The notes beneath the pieces are model-generated. The model worked only from the letters and a program-made list of their open reading frames with translations, did not search any database and was not told the origin of the DNA. A program made the position numbers and the translations under genes. 64,000 bases of DNA from assembly GCA_901457705.2 (NCBI GenBank), contig LR590083.2, forward strand, positions 372,001-436,000. Reading direction: 5' to 3'. Of the stretch, positions 52,683 to 62,244 are shown piece after piece (the stretch's first letter is position 1; each line of letters starts with the position of its first letter). The stretch comes from Beijerinckiaceae bacterium RH AL1. GTDB lineage: Bacteria > Pseudomonadota > Alphaproteobacteria > Rhizobiales > Beijerinckiaceae.

Positions 52683-53558
52683 TCAGCGGGTCGGGATCGG
52701 CGTGCCCGAGCGGTAGTCGTAGAAGCCGCGCTGCGTCTTCTTGCCGAGCCAGCCGGCCTCGACGTACTTCACGAGCAGCGGGCAGGGCCGGTACTTCGGA
52801 TCCGCGAGGCCCTCGTGCAGCACCTGCATGACCGAGAGTACCGTGTCGAGGCCGATGAAATCGGCGAGCTGCAGCGGGCCCATCGGGTGGTTGGCGCCGA
52901 GCTTCATGGCGGTGTCGATCGCCTCGACCGAGCCGACGCCCTCGTAGAGCGTGTAGATCGCCTCGTTGATCATCGGCAGCAGGATGCGGTTGACGATGAA
53001 GGCCGGGAAATCCTCCGACACCGTCGAAATCTTGCCGAGCCGGGCGATCAGGCCCTTCGCCGTCTCGTAGGTGACGTCCTCGGTGGCGATGCCGCGGATG
53101 AGCTCGACGAGCTGCATCTTGATCGCCGGGTTCATGAAGTGGATGCCGATGAACCGCTCAGGCCGGTCGGTCGCCGAGGCGAGGCGGGTGATCGAGATCG
53201 ACGAGGTGTTCGAGGCGAGCATCGCCTCCGGCTTCAGGTGCGGGCACACCATCGCGAAGATGCGCCGCTTGACCTCCTCGTTCTCCGACGCCGCCTCGAT
53301 CACCAGATCGCAGTCGCCGAAGTCTGCGAGGTCGGGCGCGGCCTTGATTCGTCCGAGCGCGCCCTCGACGGCGCCGGCCTCGACATGACCCTTGTCGACG
53401 AGGCGGCCGAAGCTGCCCTTGATCCAGTCGACGCCGGCCTGCGTCTTCGTCGGGGTGACGTCGTTCAGCACCACGTCGATGCCAGCCAGACCACAGACCT
53501 GCGCGATGCCGGTCCCCATCTGGCCGGCCCCAATCACACCGATCTTAGCAATATCCAT
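52683..53558 (-). CDS. 3-hydroxybutyryl-CoA dehydrogenase
   Basis: The 291-residue enzyme oxidises 3-hydroxyacyl-CoA with NAD in fatty-acid, butyrate or poly-hydroxybutyrate metabolism. It begins [21 protein letters not shown] (NAD binding), has the [13 protein letters not shown] and [16 protein letters not shown] dimer/substrate segments, and the catalytic His region [10 protein letters not shown]. It is 69 bp after etfA on the same strand, so it probably belongs to an etfB-etfA-dehydrogenase operon. ATG at 53558 is chosen over the GTG one codon earlier. Confidence 0.94.
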   Translation of the reverse strand: MDIAKIGVIGAGQMGTGIAQVCGLAGIDVVLNDVTPTKTQAGVDWIKGSFGRLVDKGHVEAGAVEGALGRIKAAPDLADFGDCDLVIEAASENEEVKRRIFAMVCPHLKPEAMLASNTSSISITRLASATDRPERFIGIHFMNPAIKMQLVELIRGIATEDVTYETAKGLIARLGKISTVSEDFPAFIVNRILLPMINEAIYTLYEGVGSVEAIDTAMKLGANHPMGPLQLADFIGLDTVLSVMQVLHEGLADPKYRPCPLLVKYVEAGWLGKKTQRGFYDYRSGTPIPTR

Positions 53559-53627
53559 CACGGATGAGCCTGCCTGGACCTCGCGGCGCCTGCACGCCGT
53601 CGTTGTTGTCGCATCGCCACAAGACGC

Positions 53628-54578
53628 CTAGCCGCTCTTCTTGGCAAGCGCCTCTGTAAGCTCCGGCACCACCTTGAACAGGTCGCCGACGAGCCCGTAA
53701 TCGGCGACCTGGAAGATCGGCGCCTCCTCGTCCTTGTTGATGGCGACGATGACCTTCGAATCCTTCATGCCCGCCAGATGCTGAATGGCGCCTGAAATGC
53801 CGACCGCGATGTAGAGCTCGGGGGCGACGATCTTGCCGGTCTGGCCGACCTGCCAGTCATTCGGCGCGTAGCCGGCATCGACCGCCGCGCGAGAGGCGCC
53901 GACGGCGGCGTGCAGCGTATCGGCGAGAGGCACGATGACGCTCTGGAAGTTGTCGGCATTGGCGACCGCGCGGCCGCCCGAGACGACGATCTTGGCGCCG
54001 GTCAGCTCCGGGCGCTCGGACTTTGCGATCTCGTCCGACTTGAAGGCCGAGACGCCAGCGTCCTCGACGCCGGCCGACACGGCCTCGATGGGCGCCTCGG
54101 CGCCGCCGGTGCCGGTCGCCTTGAAGGAAGCGGCACGCACGGTGACGAGCTTCTTCGGGTCCTTGGACTGCACGGTTTGGATCGCATTGCCGGCATAGAT
54201 CGGCCGCTCGAACGTGTCGGCCGAGACCACCTTCGAGATGTCGGAGATCTGCATCACGTCGAGGAGCGCGGCGGCACGCGGCATCGCGTTCTTGGTTGCC
54301 GCCGTCGACGGTGCGACGATCGCGTCATAGTCCTTGGCGAGCGAGACGAGCAGCGCGGCGAGCGGCTCGGCCAGCGCATTGCCGTAGACGGCCGCGTCGG
54401 CGGTCAACACCTTCTCCACGCCCTCGAGCGCGGCGGCCTGCTTGGCAGCCTCGCCGACGCCTTCGCCGGCGACGAGGACATGGACGGGGCCTCCCATCGC
54501 AAGCGCGGCGGTGAGCGCCTTTCCGGTGGCGTCGCCGAGCTTGCCGCCGCCGACATCGGCGAGGACGAGGATGGTCAT
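53628..54578 (-). CDS. etfA: electron transfer flavoprotein alpha subunit
   Basis: The 316-residue subunit carries the FAD of ETF, which passes electrons from acyl-CoA dehydrogenases to ETF-quinone oxidoreductase. The C-terminal FAD signature [17 protein letters not shown] with [25 protein letters not shown] is complete, as is [14 protein letters not shown]. The ATG overlaps the etfB stop as ATGA, so the two subunits are coupled. Length is normal. Confidence 0.97.
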   Translation of the reverse strand: MTILVLADVGGGKLGDATGKALTAALAMGGPVHVLVAGEGVGEAAKQAAALEGVEKVLTADAAVYGNALAEPLAALLVSLAKDYDAIVAPSTAATKNAMPRAAALLDVMQISDISKVVSADTFERPIYAGNAIQTVQSKDPKKLVTVRAASFKATGTGGAEAPIEAVSAGVEDAGVSAFKSDEIAKSERPELTGAKIVVSGGRAVANADNFQSVIVPLADTLHAAVGASRAAVDAGYAPNDWQVGQTGKIVAPELYIAVGISGAIQHLAGMKDSKVIVAINKDEEAPIFQVADYGLVGDLFKVVPELTEALAKKSG

Positions 54579-55324
54579 GACAGCACTCCCGCGGCGTCGA
54601 GCTTCGACACGAGCTCCGGCACGTCCGTCACCTTGACGCCGGCCGAGCGCGTCGGCGGCTCGCTGGTCTTGAGGATGGCGAGGCGCGGCGTCAGGTCGAC
54701 GCCGTGGTCGGCCGACGTCTGCTCGGCGATCGGCTTCTTCTTCGCCTTCATGATGTTGGGCAGCGACGCATAGCGCGGCTCGTTGAGGCGGAGATCCGTG
54801 GTCACCACCGCCGGCAGCTTCAGCGTCACCGTCTGTGCGCCGCCGTCGACCTCGCGCGTCACATCGACGCTCTCGCCGTCGATCGCGACCTTCGAGGCAA
54901 AGGTGCCCTGGCCCCAGCCGAGCAGGGCGGCGAGCATCTGGCCGGTCTGGTTCGAATCGTCGTCGATCGCCTGCTTGCCGAGGATCACGAGACCCGGCTG
55001 CTCCTGGTCGACGACGCTTTTGAGGATCTTTGCCACGGCGAGCGGCTCGACGTGCTCGTCGGTCTTGACGAGGATGCCGCGGTCGGCGCCCATCGCGAGG
55101 GCATTGCGGATCGTCTCGGTCGCCTGCTGCGGCCCGATCGACACGGCGATCACCTCGGTCGCCTTGCCGGCTTCCTTGAGGCGCAGCGCCTCCTCGACGG
55201 CGATTTCGTCGAACGGGTTCATCGACATCTTGACGCCGGCAAGCTCGACGCCGGACCCGTCCGGCTTGACCCTGATCTTGACGTTGTAGTCGACCACCCG
55301 CTTCACGGGCACGAGGATTTTCAA
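54575..55324 (-). CDS. etfB: electron transfer flavoprotein beta subunit
   Basis: The 249-residue subunit has the family start [19 protein letters not shown], the [17 protein letters not shown] segment and the [25 protein letters not shown] signature. Counting from the conserved start requires a TTG codon at 55324, overlapping the stop of a small upstream frame as TTGA. This gives exactly the typical length; a longer frame to 55417 is not needed. Together with etfA it forms the ETF dimer for beta-oxidation electron transfer. Confidence 0.95.
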   Translation of the reverse strand: MKILVPVKRVVDYNVKIRVKPDGSGVELAGVKMSMNPFDEIAVEEALRLKEAGKATEVIAVSIGPQQATETIRNALAMGADRGILVKTDEHVEPLAVAKILKSVVDQEQPGLVILGKQAIDDDSNQTGQMLAALLGWGQGTFASKVAIDGESVDVTREVDGGAQTVTLKLPAVVTTDLRLNEPRYASLPNIMKAKKKPIAEQTSADHGVDLTPRLAILKTSEPPTRSAGVKVTDVPELVSKLDAAGVLS

Positions 55325-55566
55325 GGAGCTCTCTCCATCGTTCGGAGCAAGGCGGCGGTTCGGATTTTCTCGACGAGGCGCCGCGCGTCCGTCACGCGCG
55401 CTTCGTAATTGCGCCATACCGGCGAGTCAACGCGGCCGGGCGGCGGAGGCTCGTGCACGTTTGGCGTGCCGGCTTCGCCCTCTTCCATCTTGCGGAACGG
55501 CCGTGACGTCATGATCTCATGAGGCGCGGCGGCGTCTACGCTGTCGTCCAAAAGGGAGATTGTCAT
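55321..55566 (-). CDS. small hypothetical protein coupled to etfB
   Basis: An 81-residue frame starting ATG at 55566 ends with a TGA that overlaps the TTG start of etfB, suggesting translational coupling. It contains a basic-helical C-terminus ([20 protein letters not shown]) and a Pro-rich middle; I do not recognise a family. Its start overlaps the divergent gene at 55565 within a CATG palindrome, and the ribosome binding site is weak, so a later start (ATG at 55512) is possible. It may also just be a leader frame. Confidence 0.45.
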   Translation of the reverse strand: MTISLLDDSVDAAAPHEIMTSRPFRKMEEGEAGTPNVHEPPPPGRVDSPVWRNYEARVTDARRLVEKIRTAALLRTMERAP

Positions 55567-56077
55567 GGGTGGCTGGGGCAATGCCACGCGTCAGGCTGGC
55601 TGGAACCAGAGCGGCTGGTGCCGCGGCGGATGGGCCGAGGTTCGGCGCGACAAGGACATGCAGCCTCACGCGGCCGTGGGCCGCTGGACCGCGCTCGATG
55701 TCGCGTTGACGATCGGCACGTTCCTTTTGAGCTGGCAGGTCGGCGTCGCCTTCATCGCGCTCAAGCTCTGGCACCAGGCCAGCGGCTTCGACGGCAGCGT
55801 GCTGGCCTTCGCCGCGGATCGCTGGGACATGCTGGTCCGCGCGGCGCGCCGGCTCCTGACAGGCGCAAGCCTTCCGGTGCCCTTCGCGTCGCGTTCGTCA
55901 GGCAACCTCGCCTTCGACGCCTGGCGCCAGACCGAGCTGCAGCGCATCGAGGCCGAGCGCAACAAGCTGCGCGCCGCCGAGCGCGAGTTCGCCGCCTACC
56001 GCGACGAGCTGCTGCACGCCAAGGATCGCGAGGATTTCGACCGGTTCATGAAGTCGCGGGACGCATCGCCGGGCTAG
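55565..56077 (+). CDS. DUF2852 domain-containing membrane protein
   Basis: The 170-residue protein (ATG at 55565 after an AAGGGAG site) has a Gly/Trp-rich start (GGWGNATRQAGWNQ), one membrane segment near residues 44-66 (TIGTFLLSWQVGVAFIALKLW) and a C-terminal helix with FDAWRQTELQRIEAERNKLRAAEREF and LLHAKDREDFDRFM. This layout is that of the DUF2852 family common in rhizobia and relatives; its function is unknown. It is divergent from etfB with overlapping start regions. Confidence 0.85.
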   Translation: MGGWGNATRQAGWNQSGWCRGGWAEVRRDKDMQPHAAVGRWTALDVALTIGTFLLSWQVGVAFIALKLWHQASGFDGSVLAFAADRWDMLVRAARRLLTGASLPVPFASRSSGNLAFDAWRQTELQRIEAERNKLRAAEREFAAYRDELLHAKDREDFDRFMKSRDASPG

Positions 56078-56155
56078 ACACGTCGCTACAGGCACGCAGA
56101 ATAACTGGACCGATGACCTAAAGTTAGGCTAATCTTAAGACTAGCCGAGTAGCCC

Positions 56156-56815
56156 TTGGGTACTTCGGGCGCCTCGCGGCAGCCGAAGCACTCAAAGGTG
56201 TTGGCGTTGCTTAACTTCAGTCGCCCTTGCTTGGCGCTGCCAAACACGTTGCCGCTGTTCAGCGGTATCGTCGCGTGCGCAAAGGACCTAGCCGGTTGCA
56301 GGCGCGGCTCGACAGCAGTCGAGTTCGCGCTCCTTGCGACAGTCCTGATCTCGACGATCCTGTTTATCATGCTCGTCGCAGTCGTTCTCTATTTCAATCA
56401 GGCGCTGGATTACGCGACGAGCAAAGCTTCGCGGCAAATCATGGTCGGCGCAGTACAGAAGAGTAACGTCTCTCAAGCCAGTTTTCAGTCGCTAGTCTGC
56501 TCGTTTTTACCGCGCGCCTTCAACTGCAGCAACGTCATCGTGAACGTACAGACCGCGACAGAGGCGGCGCAGCCGGGCGGCTATTATTCGTATGTCACGG
56601 CAAATCAAAGCGGGCTGATTATTCCGGCGCTCTCCAACAGCTCCGCGCAGTTTTCTCCTGGCACGGCAGGAAGTTACGAATATGTCCAGGTCATCTATCC
56701 CATTACCTTCATACCCAGCCTAATTTCGCAGTTTCTCGGTGGCGCTACCTATCAAGGCTCCGCGGCTTATCTAGTTGTGTCGACAGTCGCTTTTCGCAAT
56801 GAGCAGTACCAATGA
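56156..56815 (+). CDS. TadE-like pilus/secretion protein
   Basis: A Gly-rich RRGSTAVEFALLATVLISTILFIML helix, near residues 50-75 of this frame, is the TadE/TadG N-terminal type-IV-prepilin-like segment with its VEF. The rest is an extracytoplasmic domain of about 140 residues. The TTG at 56156 gives an unusually long lead; a GTG at 56201 or a later codon may be the true start. It is followed by a second TadE-like gene overlapping by 4 bp. No other Tad apparatus genes are near. Confidence 0.7.
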   Translation: MGTSGASRQPKHSKVLALLNFSRPCLALPNTLPLFSGIVACAKDLAGCRRGSTAVEFALLATVLISTILFIMLVAVVLYFNQALDYATSKASRQIMVGAVQKSNVSQASFQSLVCSFLPRAFNCSNVIVNVQTATEAAQPGGYYSYVTANQSGLIIPALSNSSAQFSPGTAGSYEYVQVIYPITFIPSLISQFLGGATYQGSAAYLVVSTVAFRNEQYQ

Positions 56816-57546
56816 GGCTTCCGCCGCCGCTACTCACGCGATTTACTTGCTCGAGCAAAGGAGCGGTTGCGATCGAATTCGCCTTTCTTATGCCGGTCCT
56901 TATTATACTGCTCATGCTCGGCGTCCAAGTCGTCGCGTACGTGAACTGCGTGCGCAAGGTGGAGTTGCTCGCGACATCGATAAGCGAAATGATCTCCCAG
57001 GCTGCCCCACAGCCCGGTGCGTCGACCGCCTACGTCAATGCTCAGGATCTCCATTTTGCCTACGACGCGGGGCTGGTGGTGTTTCCTTATTTGATGTCGG
57101 ACGCACGCCGGCAGGGCGTCGCCTGGTGGCAAGATATCTACATTGATTTCGCAAGCGTGCAGTTCGCCAGCATTAACGGCAAGAGTTGCCCCGCAAACGG
57201 CGATCAAAGTTCTTGCTACAATGCCAACGTCGTTTGGACGAGTAGTGGGACGACGGGCACAAACTATCGCGCTTGCGGCACTTCGGCTGGACAAGCACCT
57301 TATCAACAGCCGATGAACGACACGTCGTCGCCGAGTAAGCTCTCCTTGCCGCGGTCTATATTCGGCGCTGGTTCTGTCGTGGTCATCGACGTAGTCTTCA
57401 CGTTCCATCCAGTCTTCGCCGGAAATCTCTTGCCGACGCTGACAATCGCCCGATCGGTCTATGTGAGACCACGCTACGCCACGCTTATCGACTTCGACAC
57501 CACAAACAACGACGGGATCGCCACGCTATGCAACGGTTATTCTTAA
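56812..57546 (+). CDS. TadE/TadG-like protein
   Basis: The 244-residue product starts at the ATG overlapping the preceding stop. It has the pseudopilin-like helix GAVAIEFAFLMPVLIILLMLGVQVVAYV at residues 17-44, followed by an extracytoplasmic domain with two Cys pairs (NGKSCPAN and SSCYN). TadE-like proteins are minor pseudopilins that affect Flp pilus assembly. The gene also overlaps the next one by 19 bp, so the three form one transcription unit. Confidence 0.78.
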   Translation: MRLPPPLLTRFTCSSKGAVAIEFAFLMPVLIILLMLGVQVVAYVNCVRKVELLATSISEMISQAAPQPGASTAYVNAQDLHFAYDAGLVVFPYLMSDARRQGVAWWQDIYIDFASVQFASINGKSCPANGDQSSCYNANVVWTSSGTTGTNYRACGTSAGQAPYQQPMNDTSSPSKLSLPRSIFGAGSVVVIDVVFTFHPVFAGNLLPTLTIARSVYVRPRYATLIDFDTTNNDGIATLCNGYS

Positions 57547-59045
57547 GCGTCGGCAAAGTCGTCTGCTTGTTGCGATCCTATGCGAGCGACAGGCGCGGCA
57601 ATGTCGCCATCCTTGTCGCCATCACGATGATCCCGATGGTCGGGCTCGTTGGCCTTGGGACCGACTACGGCATCGCGCTGACTGACAAGAGCAAGCTCGA
57701 CAATGCGGCTGATACCGCCGCTATCGCGGCGGTATCAGCTGCGAAAAGCTACGTGACCGCCAACCCAAACGATCTCAACCTCACTGCGAACGCGTTAGCT
57801 GCAGGCCTGAACCAAGCGACGCGCTCGTTCAACGTCAACATGGGCAACCTGCCGTTCGCCACCATCCCGACCGCGGTGACATCTACCACTGCGGCGCCGT
57901 CCACCAACACGTGCGCGCAAGGTTCGGTCTGCATTTATCTTTCACAGACCCTGTCGACATTTACGAGCACGGTCTACTACAATACAACAACACAAAACCA
58001 TTTCGGTCAATTATTTCAAACGCCGACTTTCAACATTAAAGGAAGCGCGGCGTCCAGCCTTACAATGGGTCAGTATATTGATTTTTACGTGATGCTCGAC
58101 GTGTCCGGCTCGATGGGTATACCGACGACAACTGATGGTCAGAATGCATTGGCGAAGGTCAACCCGGACAACCGCAGCTCATATCCGGGCGGCTGTGTCT
58201 TTGCTTGCCATTATCCCGGCAATTCTGGCTACGCGACTGCTGAGGGTCAGAATTCCTCGATCCCGGTTAATCCCCCAATCCCACTTCGCGTCGATACCGT
58301 TGGGCAGGCTGTCTCTTCGTTGCTGAGCACAGCAACCGCGACGGAACAGCAGTCAGGCATCGCAAATGAATTCCGAATTGGACTCTACCCATACATCGTC
58401 CACGCCATAGATGCCGCGCCACTTAGCGCGAACTTCGCTCAAGCGACTAAGGTGTCGCAAAGCCTCGGTTCAACATATCTCGATCAGGGTTGGAGCAATC
58501 CGCCGACCTCGAGTAATGGGACGGCAATCGGTAGCGGCGGCACGCATTTCGAGAATTTCCTCAATGATATGACGAACTATATCAAGACGCCGATTTCCAA
58601 CGGAAAAGTCGGTAACGGCCTGACCGCCCTGAATCCGAAAGGATTCATCTTCCTGGTCACCGATGGCGTCGACAATAATCAGGTGTACAACGGGTCGAAT
58701 GGCAGCTGGACCGGATCGCAGCCGCAGATCCCCGGCTCGAGCTTTTCAAACTTCTGCAGCACGGCGGCAACCTACGGCTTCACGGTCGCGATCCTTTACA
58801 TTCCGTACGTCCCGATAGCCAATCCAAACTATAGCTTTGCTGGGAATGAGGATGGCATTGTCAATCAGCTCGTGACCGGCAGCCAAGACGGTCTTCAGAC
58901 GCCACCCGTCAACCAAGTCCCGCCGGCCTTGCAATCATGCGCCTCGCCAGGCTTCTTTTTCACCGCCAGCTCGCAACAGGCGATCAACCAAGCCATGCAG
59001 ACCATGTTCTTCCAGGCGTTGCAGGTCGCACGGCTAACGCAGTGA
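57528..59045 (+). CDS. TadG-like protein with von Willebrand factor A domain
   Basis: The 505-residue protein begins with a TadG-type helix (RRGNVAILVAITMIPMVGLVGLGTDYG) and contains a VWA domain with the metal-ion site DVSGSMG (Asp191) and the later FLVTDGVDNN. TadG proteins of this kind are anchored in the inner membrane with the VWA domain outside and are needed for Flp/Tad pili or related envelope functions. The DNA is more AT-rich than that of most neighbours. It is the last gene of the tadE-tadE-tadG unit and is convergent with asd. Confidence 0.85.
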   Translation: MQRLFLSVGKVVCLLRSYASDRRGNVAILVAITMIPMVGLVGLGTDYGIALTDKSKLDNAADTAAIAAVSAAKSYVTANPNDLNLTANALAAGLNQATRSFNVNMGNLPFATIPTAVTSTTAAPSTNTCAQGSVCIYLSQTLSTFTSTVYYNTTTQNHFGQLFQTPTFNIKGSAASSLTMGQYIDFYVMLDVSGSMGIPTTTDGQNALAKVNPDNRSSYPGGCVFACHYPGNSGYATAEGQNSSIPVNPPIPLRVDTVGQAVSSLLSTATATEQQSGIANEFRIGLYPYIVHAIDAAPLSANFAQATKVSQSLGSTYLDQGWSNPPTSSNGTAIGSGGTHFENFLNDMTNYIKTPISNGKVGNGLTALNPKGFIFLVTDGVDNNQVYNGSNGSWTGSQPQIPGSSFSNFCSTAATYGFTVAILYIPYVPIANPNYSFAGNEDGIVNQLVTGSQDGLQTPPVNQVPPALQSCASPGFFFTASSQQAINQAMQTMFFQALQVARLTQ

Positions 59046-59078
59046 AGAAGGCTCGCCGACGCCGAAGAAGGGGGCGCC

Positions 59079-60113
59079 CTACGCCGCCTTCGGCTTCGCC
59101 ACGATCAGCTTGCGGTTGACCATCGCTTCGGCGATCTGGATTGCGTTCAGCGCGGCGCCCTTGCGCAGGTTGTCGGAGACGCACCAGAGCACGAGGCCGT
59201 TGTCGACCGTCGGGTCCTCGCGGATGCGCGAGATGTAGGTCGCGTCCTCGCCCGCCGCCTCGTGCGGGGTGATGTAGCCTCCCTTCTCGCGCTTATCGAT
59301 AACGAGGCAGCCCGGCGCCTCGCGCAGGATGTCGCGCGCCTCGTCGGCCGAGATCGGGTTCTCGAACTCGATGTTCACCGCCTCGGAATGGCCGATGAAG
59401 ACCGGCACGCGGACGCAGGTCGCGGTCAGCTTTATCTTCGGGTCGAGGATCTTCTTGGTCTCGACGACCATCTTCCACTCTTCCTTGGTAAAGCCGTCCT
59501 CCATGAAGACGTCGATCTCCGGGATGACGTTGAAGGCGATCCGCTTCGGGAACTTGGTCGAGGAGACCGGGTCGGAGACGAAGATCGCGCGGGTCTGCGC
59601 GAAGAGCTCGTCCATCGCCTCCTTCCCGGCGCCCGAGACCGACTGGTAGGTCGACACCACGACGCGCTTGATCGTCGCCTTGTCGTGCAGCGGCTTCAGC
59701 GCGACGACGAGCTGCGCGGTCGAGCAGTTCGGGTTCGCGACGATGTTCTTCTTGGCGAAGCCGTCGAGCGCCGCGGCGTTGACCTCCGGCACGACCAGCG
59801 GCACGTCGGGGTCCATGCGCCAGGTCGAGGAGTTGTCGATGACGACCGCGCCCCGCGCGGCGATCTTCGGCGACCATTCCTTCGAGACGGCACCGCCGGC
59901 CGACATCAGGCAGATGTCGGTGCCGGTGAAGTCGTAGTGCTCGAGCGCCTTGCACTTCAGCGTCTTATCGCCGAACGACACGTCCGTCCCGAGCGAGCGG
60001 GTCGAGGCGAGCGCGACGACCTCGTCGGCCGGAAAGCGGCGCTCGGCCAGGATGTCGAGCATCTCGCGGCCCACGTTGCCCGTGGCGCCGACGACGGCGA
60101 CCTTGAAACCCAT
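59079..60113 (-). CDS. asd: aspartate-semialdehyde dehydrogenase
   Basis: The 344-residue enzyme reduces aspartyl phosphate to aspartate semialdehyde in the pathway to lysine, methionine, threonine and diaminopimelate. The N-terminus KVAVVGATGNVGREMLDIL binds NADP; the catalytic Cys130 sits in NIVANPNCSTAQ; the phosphate-binding and His motifs follow (VSGAGKEAMDEL, VPVFIGHSEAVNIEF). Length is typical. It is monocistronic and convergent with the TadG-like gene. Confidence 0.97.
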   Translation of the reverse strand: MGFKVAVVGATGNVGREMLDILAERRFPADEVVALASTRSLGTDVSFGDKTLKCKALEHYDFTGTDICLMSAGGAVSKEWSPKIAARGAVVIDNSSTWRMDPDVPLVVPEVNAAALDGFAKKNIVANPNCSTAQLVVALKPLHDKATIKRVVVSTYQSVSGAGKEAMDELFAQTRAIFVSDPVSSTKFPKRIAFNVIPEIDVFMEDGFTKEEWKMVVETKKILDPKIKLTATCVRVPVFIGHSEAVNIEFENPISADEARDILREAPGCLVIDKREKGGYITPHEAAGEDATYISRIREDPTVDNGLVLWCVSDNLRKGAALNAIQIAEAMVNRKLIVAKPKAA

Positions 60114-60429
60114 CGAACCAGTTCTCCGACACGGCCGGCCGGTGTCGCGCTGAGGCGCGGCGGGGCCAGCTCAGACATTCTTGACGCTGTTTTGACGTCC
60201 TAGCGCGCCGGTCGCGAACGACTCAAGCCCAAAGGCGCATTCTGCTGTCTGCCGCGGCCGGCGCCTGGGCGACGATCAGGCGCGGCCGCCGTGCTGTGGC
60301 GGGGGCTCGACAACAAAGGCGCCACGCTGGGCGATAAAATTCGGCGGTAACCCGAATTTTAGATGGCGAATCCGCGACATGAACTAAAGTCGGGCGCCGC
60401 TCGTTGATCGGACGACGGAGGGGACCATC
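60114..60429. promoter_or_regulatory. divergent intergenic region between asd and a secreted protein gene
   Basis: This 316-bp spacer has no supported gene; the long frames in it are shadows. It must hold the asd promoter and that of the gene at 60430, whose GGAGGGG ribosome binding site is at 60418-60424. An AT-rich patch lies near 60333-60385. No defined operator was found. Confidence 0.4.
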
Positions 60430-60900
60430 ATGAACAAGACCATCGTTTGCCTGCTGGCGACCGCTTGCGCGGTGTCGGCTTTCTCGGCCGACGCGTCCGC
60501 GCGTCCCAAGCATCACCGCGCCAAGGTCGTCGCCACGTTCGGCGACGCGGACGTCTCGGACTCGATCCCTCTGACCGTCAATCGCCGCAGCTGGCTCGAT
60601 CCGGGCCCGGTCGCGCCGGCCGGCACGGGTAACAAGTACGTCACCGCCAACACCGGGCAGTTCATCCAGACGCCGATCGACGTGCAGAGCCCGGACAGGT
60701 TCGGCCGCGATGCGCTGCCGGGTCAGCCCTACGTGCCGGGTCGCAGCTACCCCGTCGTCGAGTTTTCGACGACGCCGAACGGCCGCGTCGACATCGCCAA
60801 CGAGCTGCTGCCGCAGAACTCCTCCTTCGACCCGGCGCCGTCGCGTCCGCCGTCCAACTACCAGCCGTCGTTCTCGCCGGAATACCCCGACACGCCGTAG
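60430..60900 (+). CDS. small secreted hypothetical protein
   Basis: The 156-residue product has a signal peptide (NKTIVCLLATACAVSAFSADASA, cleavage near residue 25), followed by RPKHHRAKVVA and a Pro/Asn-rich, presumably periplasmic, chain with no Cys in the mature part. The ATG follows a strong GGAGGGG site. I do not recognise the family. The gene lies just before a GT4 gene on the same strand (45 bp). Confidence 0.78.
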   Translation: MNKTIVCLLATACAVSAFSADASARPKHHRAKVVATFGDADVSDSIPLTVNRRSWLDPGPVAPAGTGNKYVTANTGQFIQTPIDVQSPDRFGRDALPGQPYVPGRSYPVVEFSTTPNGRVDIANELLPQNSSFDPAPSRPPSNYQPSFSPEYPDTP

Positions 60901-60945
60901 CCCGGCGCCTGTTGCGACGACAATCGATCTGCTAGCAGGGCGTCC

Positions 60946-62244
60946 ATGGGGCGCCCTGTTTGCTACGACGTCACGCGTTTGCTGACGCGCATTCTCAACG
61001 CGACGCCGAATGGGATCGACCGGATCGATCACGCGCTGGCGACCCATTTCCTGGCGGGCGAGCCGGACTCGACGTTCGGCGCGACGGCGACCGGGGTCGG
61101 CGCGCGCCTCTTGCCGGGACCGGCGGCGGCAGAGGCGGCTGCCGCGATCGCCGCGCACTGGGGCGAGACGCGACGCGAGGTCGACGACGATCCCGCCTAC
61201 CGGCGGGTGGTGGCTTGGCTGACGCGCGGCGAAGCCGCTTCGGGCGAGCAAGCGGAACGCCGGCCGCGGCGGAAGCTACTTTCGATCAGCCCTACCGGCG
61301 TCGCGTCCTGGGCGCGCCGGCATGGGGCGTTCGTGAGCCGCACCCCGCGCGCGCACCTGCCGCTCCGTAGCGTCTACCTCAACGCGAGCCAGTTTCCGCT
61401 CTGGGTCGCCGGCTCGTTCGAATGGCTCGAGCTGCGGCCCGACATCGCAGCCACCTTCTTCGTCCACGATCTGCTGCCGGTCCTGATGCCGGAATACTTC
61501 CGGGCCGGCGAGCTGCCGCGCCACCGCGCGCGGCTCAAGAATCTCGCGCGGTTCGCGGCTGGCGCCATCGTGACGACGCCGACGGTCGCCGACGACCTCG
61601 CCGAGCACATGGCTCAGCTCGGACGCCGGGACATGCCGGTCTTCGTCGCGCCGACCCCCATCGCACCGATATTCTCCACGCCGCGCGAGATCGTGCCGGC
61701 GCTCGGCGAGCATCCGTATTTCGTTCTCTGCTCGACCCTCGAGCCGCGCAAGAACCACCTGATGATCCTGGCGGTCTGGCGCGCGCTCGTCGCGCGGCTG
61801 GGGGCCGGCGCGCCGAAGCTGCTTCTCGTCGGCACACGAGGCTGGCACTACGACCCGATCATCGATCTCATCGCCAGGTCGCCGGCGCTGGCGACGCATG
61901 TGATGGAGGTATCGGGTCTTTCCTCGCCGGGGCTGAAGCGCCTGATCGACAACGCCCGGGCCCTGCTGATGCCGACCTTCGGCGAGGGCTATGGGCTCCC
62001 CGTGCACGAAGCGCTGGCGGCGGGCGCTCCGGTCATCGCCTCGGACATCCCGGTGTTCCGCTGGATCGAACATCCGCTGCTGACGCGCCTGTCGCCGCTC
62101 GACGGCGAGGCGTGGCTCGACGCCATCGCGCAGCGCTCGCGGGACGCGAGGCCACCGTCGGAACCGGCCCCCGGCGAGCGACTGCTGCCGGACACCTGGA
62201 CGACCTATTTCGCGCGGCTCACCGCGTTCCTCGAGGCGCTCTGA
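60946..62244 (+). CDS. GT4-family glycosyltransferase
   Basis: The 432-residue GT-B protein starts PVCYDVTRLLTRILNATPNGIDRI, and its C-terminal half has the donor-binding region FVLCSTLEPRKNHLMIL, LLLVGTRGWHYD and the E-x7-E motif in GEGYGLPVHEALAAGAPVIASDIPVFR. It is probably a cytoplasmic retaining transferase acting on a lipid or surface glycan. The 3' end overlaps the convergent phosphatidyltransferase gene by 40 bp. The first residues resemble GT4 enzymes in polysaccharide clusters. Confidence 0.87.
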   Translation: MGRPVCYDVTRLLTRILNATPNGIDRIDHALATHFLAGEPDSTFGATATGVGARLLPGPAAAEAAAAIAAHWGETRREVDDDPAYRRVVAWLTRGEAASGEQAERRPRRKLLSISPTGVASWARRHGAFVSRTPRAHLPLRSVYLNASQFPLWVAGSFEWLELRPDIAATFFVHDLLPVLMPEYFRAGELPRHRARLKNLARFAAGAIVTTPTVADDLAEHMAQLGRRDMPVFVAPTPIAPIFSTPREIVPALGEHPYFVLCSTLEPRKNHLMILAVWRALVARLGAGAPKLLLVGTRGWHYDPIIDLIARSPALATHVMEVSGLSSPGLKRLIDNARALLMPTFGEGYGLPVHEALAAGAPVIASDIPVFRWIEHPLLTRLSPLDGEAWLDAIAQRSRDARPPSEPAPGERLLPDTWTTYFARLTAFLEAL

